Assembly (NCBI RefSeq): GCF_001613065.1
Contig: NZ_BDBQ01000122.1
Coordinates: forward strand, 1 to 34,762
Reading direction: 5' to 3'
Length of the DNA stretch: 34,762 bases
Origin: Nocardia miyunensis NBRC 108239
GTDB lineage: Bacteria; Actinomycetota; Actinomycetes; Mycobacteriales; Mycobacteriaceae
Below are positions 34,701 through 34,762 of the stretch, in pieces. Every line of letters starts with the position of its first letter. The first letter of the stretch is position 1. The notes beneath the pieces were generated by a model. That model did not search any database, was not told the origin of the DNA, and saw only the letters and a program-made list of their open reading frames with translations. Position numbers and translations under genes: made by a program.

Positions 34701-34762
34701 GTATCCAGGCCTTCGGTCGGGGAGAATCCCTTCCCGGTGTGGTGTCCGGCCGGGTGGTGCCG
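22667..34762 (+). CDS. Type I polyketide synthase, at least trimodular, truncated by the window edge
   Basis: The frame is open from ATG 22667 to the last base (4032 codons, no stop); the 3' end lies outside. Order: docking coiled coil 1-37; KS 38-450; AT 559-about 850; DH 936-1203; KR about 1220-1670; ACP about 1687-1765; KS 1783-2200; AT 2302-about 2590; DH 2671-about 2943; KR about 2960-3400; ACP about 3420-3498; KS 3516-3933; then the KS-AT linker, ending just before the next AT core. The second and third KS starts (28013, 33212) are in the same frame as the ATG, so there is no frameshift. Both complete modules are malonyl-type with DH and KR and no ER, extending the predicted polyene. 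Both KRs carry an xDN motif. KS segments are near-duplicates of one another and of the preceding protein, indicating recent duplication and conversion. Confidence 0.95.
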   Translation, partial: MTNPDDKTQKLAQALRVSLKETERLRARNRKLDAALREPIAIVGMACRYPGGVESPEDLWRLVAEGGDATSEFPANRGWDVERLYDPTGETPGSTYSREGGFLHSAGEFDPAFFGISPNEAATMDPQQFLLLEASWEALERSGVDARSLRGSATGVFTGLMYHDYPANANAGSIASGRVSYVLGFEGPSVTVDTACSSSLVAMHLAAGSLRSGECDLALAGGVTVMSTPETFVEFSRQRGLAPDGRCKSFADAADGVGWSEGVGVLVLERLSDAQRNGHRILAVLAGSAVNQDGASNGLTAPNGPSQRRVIRQALANAGLSPADVDAVEAHGTGTTLGDPIEAQALLATYGQDRAVDSPLWLGSLKSNIGHAQAAAGVGGVIKMVMAMRHGVLPRTLHVDRPSAKVDWTEGNIRLLTEPVPWQEGDRPRRAGVSSFGISGTNAHVIIEQAPATEAVTDSVVRTAPAGGLLPWVVSARSGPALADQATRLAAHFGSAESSAGEQDSLDIGLSLAATRAVFAHRAVVLAGDRDALLAGVRALAAGESVPGVVSGRVVPGSTGVVFSGQGAQWAGMAAELYVYPVFAEHFDAIAAELETSLGQSVSLRDALADGDLVDRTVFAQAGLFAFEVALYRLLESWGFGADVVAGHSIGEVAAAHVAGVLSLTDACVLVAARGRLMQALPAGGAMVAVGVSEAEVLPLLRAGVSIAAVNGPSAVVLSGVEDDVLAVADVCAGRGWRTKRLRVSHAFHSALMEPMLAEFASAIEALAFGRPSVPLVSTVTGARVTDEMSVPWYWVRQVRDSVRFADAVTVMAELGVSRFAEVGPDAVLAPMVTQTLEDSPAGARTGATPTVVALARRDRADAATLSAGIAALFVSGADVDWAGWYSGTGARRIDLPTYAFRHERFWLDARQVLAQSWLGAELGGVTAVGLDAVAHPLLGAAVPHPESGGVSFTGRWSVESVDWLADHSVFGVVLLPGTGFVELAGHVGGLLGCDVLEELVLHTPLTLPAQGSVSVQVVVAAADDTGRRRLSIHSRRAAEEPWAIHAEGVLASGGVVADFDLRSWPPSGARPVNIDGIYDELLDLGYGYGPAFRGMRAAWQRGDELFAEVALPDPAGAGNFGIHPALFDAALHVRIVHGLRSEGGTSPALPFTWNRVALHAAGAAVVRVRIAVEGEKFGVQIADTQGEPVLSVAALVSRPVTARQLDAPRVSQNLFGVEWVAVPASAVAVDPKRVAVLGAGADAGQCRGYDDLAALVADLDAAAEPVVPEIVVFACPRGEGAPPVAARQVVAGVLETVQRWLSDSRFADSRLVVVTENAVPVRDSEPVNLAQAPVWGVLRAAQAEHPDRFQLLDLDHADAGETRTPLAVASWAAAVAGEPEAAVRGAAVSVPRLSRHPAGDTVRLEEPGTVVITGGTGGLGASIARHLVVNHAVTRLVLVSRRGPAAPGAERLRDELVGLGAQVRIVACDVSDRDALAALVDSIPDEHPLVGVVHAAGAADNGVVEAMSADRVDYVFAPKVDAAWHLHELTRDRSLSLFVVISSAGGLVLAAGQANYAAANVFLDALAAYRRAAGLPATAIDYGLWARSSGLGTELSDADFERMRRQGFPALGEDEGLALFDAAIATETAQLVALRVDSAVLRTRGENIPALVRALAAPATARRRHTTSAATHAFLDALAGMSEADRRVAVLDLVRSVAAGVLGHTSVDAVEPQRAFQQLGFDSLGAVEFRNRLNAATGLKLPATLIFDYPNAQVVAEFIGAELAGVDVVEENPAGRVRVDDDPIAIVAMSCRYPGGVASPEDLWRLVAEGVDTNGEWPVDRGWDVEAVYDPEPGKAGKTYTRHGGFLYEAADFDADFFGISPNEATVMDPQQRLLLETSWEALERAGVDPAVLRGTATGVFTGVMYHDYAQGTESRNSAGGSLVSGRVAYTLGLEGPAVSVDTACSSSLVAVHLAAGSLRSGECDLALAGGVAVMATPDMFLEFSRQRGLSPDGRCRAFADAADGVGWSEGVGVLVLERLSDAQRNGHQVLAVVAGSAVNQDGASNGFTAPNGPSQQRVIRRALADAGLSAGDVDAVEGHGTGTTLGDPIEAQALLATYGRERSADRPLWLGSLKSNIGHAQAAAGVGGVIKMVMAMRHGVLPKTLHVDRPSTKVDWPTGNIALLTEPVEWPEGDRPRRAGVSSFGISGTNAHLILEQAPSVAVPVEPASTAPTGGVVPWVISARSAAALAGQADRLASAIGDEHDPIDIGFSLASTRGVHEHRAVVVAGHRTDLFTGVRALAGGEQAPGVVSGRVLPGSTGMVFSGQGAQWAGMAAELRSAYPVFAEHFDAIVAELEPALGQQVSLRDALADDGLIDRTVFAQAGLFAFEVALFRLFESWGVTAGVVAGHSIGEVAAAHVAGVLSVADACVLVAARGRLMQALPAGGAMVAVGASETDVLSLLSGDVSIAAVNGPSSVVVSGVESDVLAVAAHGAEHGWRTTRLRVSHAFHSASMEPMLAEFARAVEGLTFGRPEIAVVSTATGARVTDEMSSPAYWVAQVRDTVRFADAVGAMADLGVSRFAEIGPDAVLAPMITQTLEHKATAGAVTAVPAVVAPVRRNRADAAMVTAGVAGLFVAGAEVDWAGLYIGTGARRIDLPTYAFQRRRYWAEATAVGGDLRAVGLASTGHPLVSAMVSQPDSDTVTLTGRLSVQTHPWLADHRVMDTVLFPGTGFVELALHAGERVGSPMLDELVLQAPLVLPETGGVAVRVVLGEPDAAGRRVIRIFSCPDRDVDTVSSWTVHAEGALTSDETDEFEPASWPPAGATTVDVDGVYDELSSVGYGYGPVFRGLRAMWQHGTEMFAEIALPDSGRADGFGIHPALFDAALHAGIVHGFRNGDIGDSPALPFMWNRVALHSTGAAVVRVRISPDADGFGVRITDQQGRPVLSVGALVSRPVSAERLEANPVAESLFGVEWIAASTASATVDPNRVAVVGSGRSSDGAPRHRDLAALVADLAAAENTVVPEIVVLECPEDESAPPVAARRIVAGVLEAVQTWLRTAHFGGSRLVVVTRQAVSVDGAEQVNPAQAPVWGLVRAAQAEHPGRFQLLDLDRDRDPVAALTATAPPAAEPEVAVRGADVLVPRLRRHAPGAVVRSLAPGTVLITGGTGGLGALTARHLVVNHGVAQLVLASRSGSCAPGAEQLRHELVELGAQVRIAACDVSDRAALAALIDEIPDEHPLIGVVHAAGAGDNGLVESLTADRFGPVFAPKVDAAWYLHELTRDRPLSLFVLVSSVGGSVLAAGQANYAAANVFLDALAAHRRAAGLPATAIDYGLWATSAGLGSMLSDGDVERIRRQGLPPLSETDGLALFDLAIATESAQVVALRIDPAALRDRGDELPALLRAIAPAPMRRRARNQSPDHAFARTLAGLPDVDRHVAVLDLVRSVAAGVLGHASVDAVEPQRAFQQLGFDSLGAVEFRNRLNAATGLQLPATLIFDYPNAEVVAEFVGSELAGEAVADAEPSGRVRVDGDPVAIVAMSCRYPGGVVSPEDLWRLVAEGVDTNGEWPVDRGWDADGIYDPEPGKPGKTYARAGGFLYSAADFDADFFGISPNEAMAMDPQQRLLLETSWEALERAGIDPAVLRGSATGVFTGVMYHDYAQGTGKAGTAGGSLVSGRIAYTLGLEGPAVSVDTACSSSLVAMHLAAQSLRSGECDLALAGGVAVMATPDMFLEFSRQRGLSTDGRCKSFADAADGVGWSEGAGMLVLERLSDARRNGHEILAVLAGSAVNQDGASNGFSAPNGPSQRRVIRQALAHAGLSPAEVDAVEGHGTGTTLGDPIEAQALLATYGQDRAADRPLWLGSLKSNIGHAQAAAGVGGVIKMVMAMRHGVLPKTLHVDRPSTKVDWSQGNIRLLSEPVEWPQVDRPRRAGISSFGLSGTNAHLIVEQAPAADPASVPENKTTPAGGVLPWVISAHTAEALAEQARRLTTRIGDQHPVDVGYSLATSRVVFDHRAVVLASERDGLRTGIQAFGRGESLPGVVSGRVVP
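23232..23697 (+). repeat. KS conversion tract shared with 17827-18292 (copy 2)
   Basis: This is the partner of the tract in protein 3; 23522-23697 is identical base for base to 18117-18292. The identity ends abruptly at 23698 (A against G at 18293). Confidence 0.8.
23669..23724 (+). repeat. 56-bp KS block shared with 34118-34173 (copy 1)
   Basis: This block is identical to a block in the third KS of the same gene. The second KS of the gene and the KS at 18250-18320 differ from it at several third codon positions, so the match is specific to these two copies. Confidence 0.7.
28013..33165 (+). other. PKS module KS-AT(malonyl)-DH(Gly-to-Asp)-KR(GDN variant)-ACP, protein 4 module 2
   Basis: KS: Cys1946, His2081 and His2121; the first His sits in EGHGTGT instead of EAHGTGT, and SNGLTAPNG reads SNGFTAPNG. 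AT: Ser2393 in GHSIGE; HAFH at 2490-2493. DH: His2703 kept, motif HRVMDTVLFP with Asp2707 replacing Gly; Asp2867 present. KR: GGTGGLG at 3149, GDN at 3234-3236, Ser3278 and Tyr3291, loop SSVGGSVLAAGQ. ACP: Ser3457. The front of the DH resembles protein 3 module 2 and its rear resembles protein 4 module 1. Confidence 0.88.
28980..29140 (+). repeat. 161-bp perfect KS repeat with 34179-34339 (copy 1)
   Basis: The block covers the NIGH His region of the second KS in this gene. It is identical base for base to 34179-34339 (offset 5199). Confidence 0.8.
34118..34173 (+). repeat. 56-bp KS block shared with 23669-23724 (copy 2)
   Basis: Identical to the block in the first KS of the same gene. It lies 5 bp upstream of the 161-bp block that instead matches the second KS. 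Confidence 0.7.
34179..34339 (+). repeat. 161-bp perfect KS repeat with 28980-29140 (copy 2)
   Basis: Partner of the repeat in the second KS. The equivalent segment of the first KS of this gene (about 23739-23890) differs at many third positions, so this identity is specific to the KS2/KS3 pair. Confidence 0.8.

Larger units (their letters stand above)
33212..34762 (+). other. PKS module start: complete KS and KS-AT linker, protein 4 module 3 (cut by window edge)
   Basis: KS residues 3516-about 3933 with Cys3679 in DTACSSS, His3814 in EGHGTGT and His3854 in NIGH, so it is a condensing KS and not a KSQ. It is very close to the KS of module 2, sharing EGHGTGT and SNGF. The window ends in the KS-AT linker (GVVSGRVVP), just before the AT core. 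Extender choice and reductive domains of this module cannot be seen. Confidence 0.9.

Noticed and set aside
22667..34762. Possible frameshift or split in the fourth PKS because no stop is found
   Set aside because: The starts of its second and third KS domains (28013, 33212) are in the same phase as ATG 22667 and all motifs read through; the gene simply runs past the window edge.

Overview
The window is the interior of a giant modular (cis-AT) type I polyketide synthase locus from a high-GC actinomycete. The docking-domain style, the GC-rich third codon positions and the protein sequences fit Nocardia or a related mycolic-acid or pseudonocardial actinomycete, but genus cannot be fixed from the sequence alone. 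All real genes lie on the + strand and together cover essentially the whole window. The gaps between genes are 28 nt, a 4-nt overlap and 2 nt, so there is no room for internal promoters or terminators and the genes look like one translationally coupled operon.

Layout. (1) Positions 1-1154: C-terminal end of a PKS (ketoreductase remainder, ACP, C-terminal docking domain). (2) 1183-11988: a 3601-aa bimodular PKS, KS-AT-DH-KR-ACP twice. (3) 11985-22664: a 3559-aa bimodular PKS with the same domain order. (4) 22667 to the window edge: at least 4032 codons of a third large PKS with two complete KS-AT-DH-KR-ACP modules and the KS of a third; it has no stop inside the window. No enoylreductase, methyltransferase, thioesterase or loading module is visible.

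How they work together. All six complete AT domains carry malonyl-CoA-type signatures (GHSIGE and HAFH, one QAFH). All six complete modules pair a DH with a KR and none has an ER. Read colinearly, proteins 2 to 4 would add at least six consecutive C2 units as -CH=CH-, the signature of a conjugated polyene segment as in polyene macrolides or linear polyenes (inference). Docking helices link 1 to 2, 2 to 3 and 3 to 4; the 3-to-4 junction uses a visibly different docking subgroup.

The points most worth a second look are not the domain order but the variation laid over it. Three of the six complete KRs replace the B-type LDD motif with xDN. Two of the six DHs replace the Gly of HxxxGxxxxP with Asp. 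Modules are mosaics of at least two lineages, with junctions at the AT/DH boundary of one module and inside the DH of another. Perfect KS repeats of 176 bp and 161 bp point to recent gene conversion.
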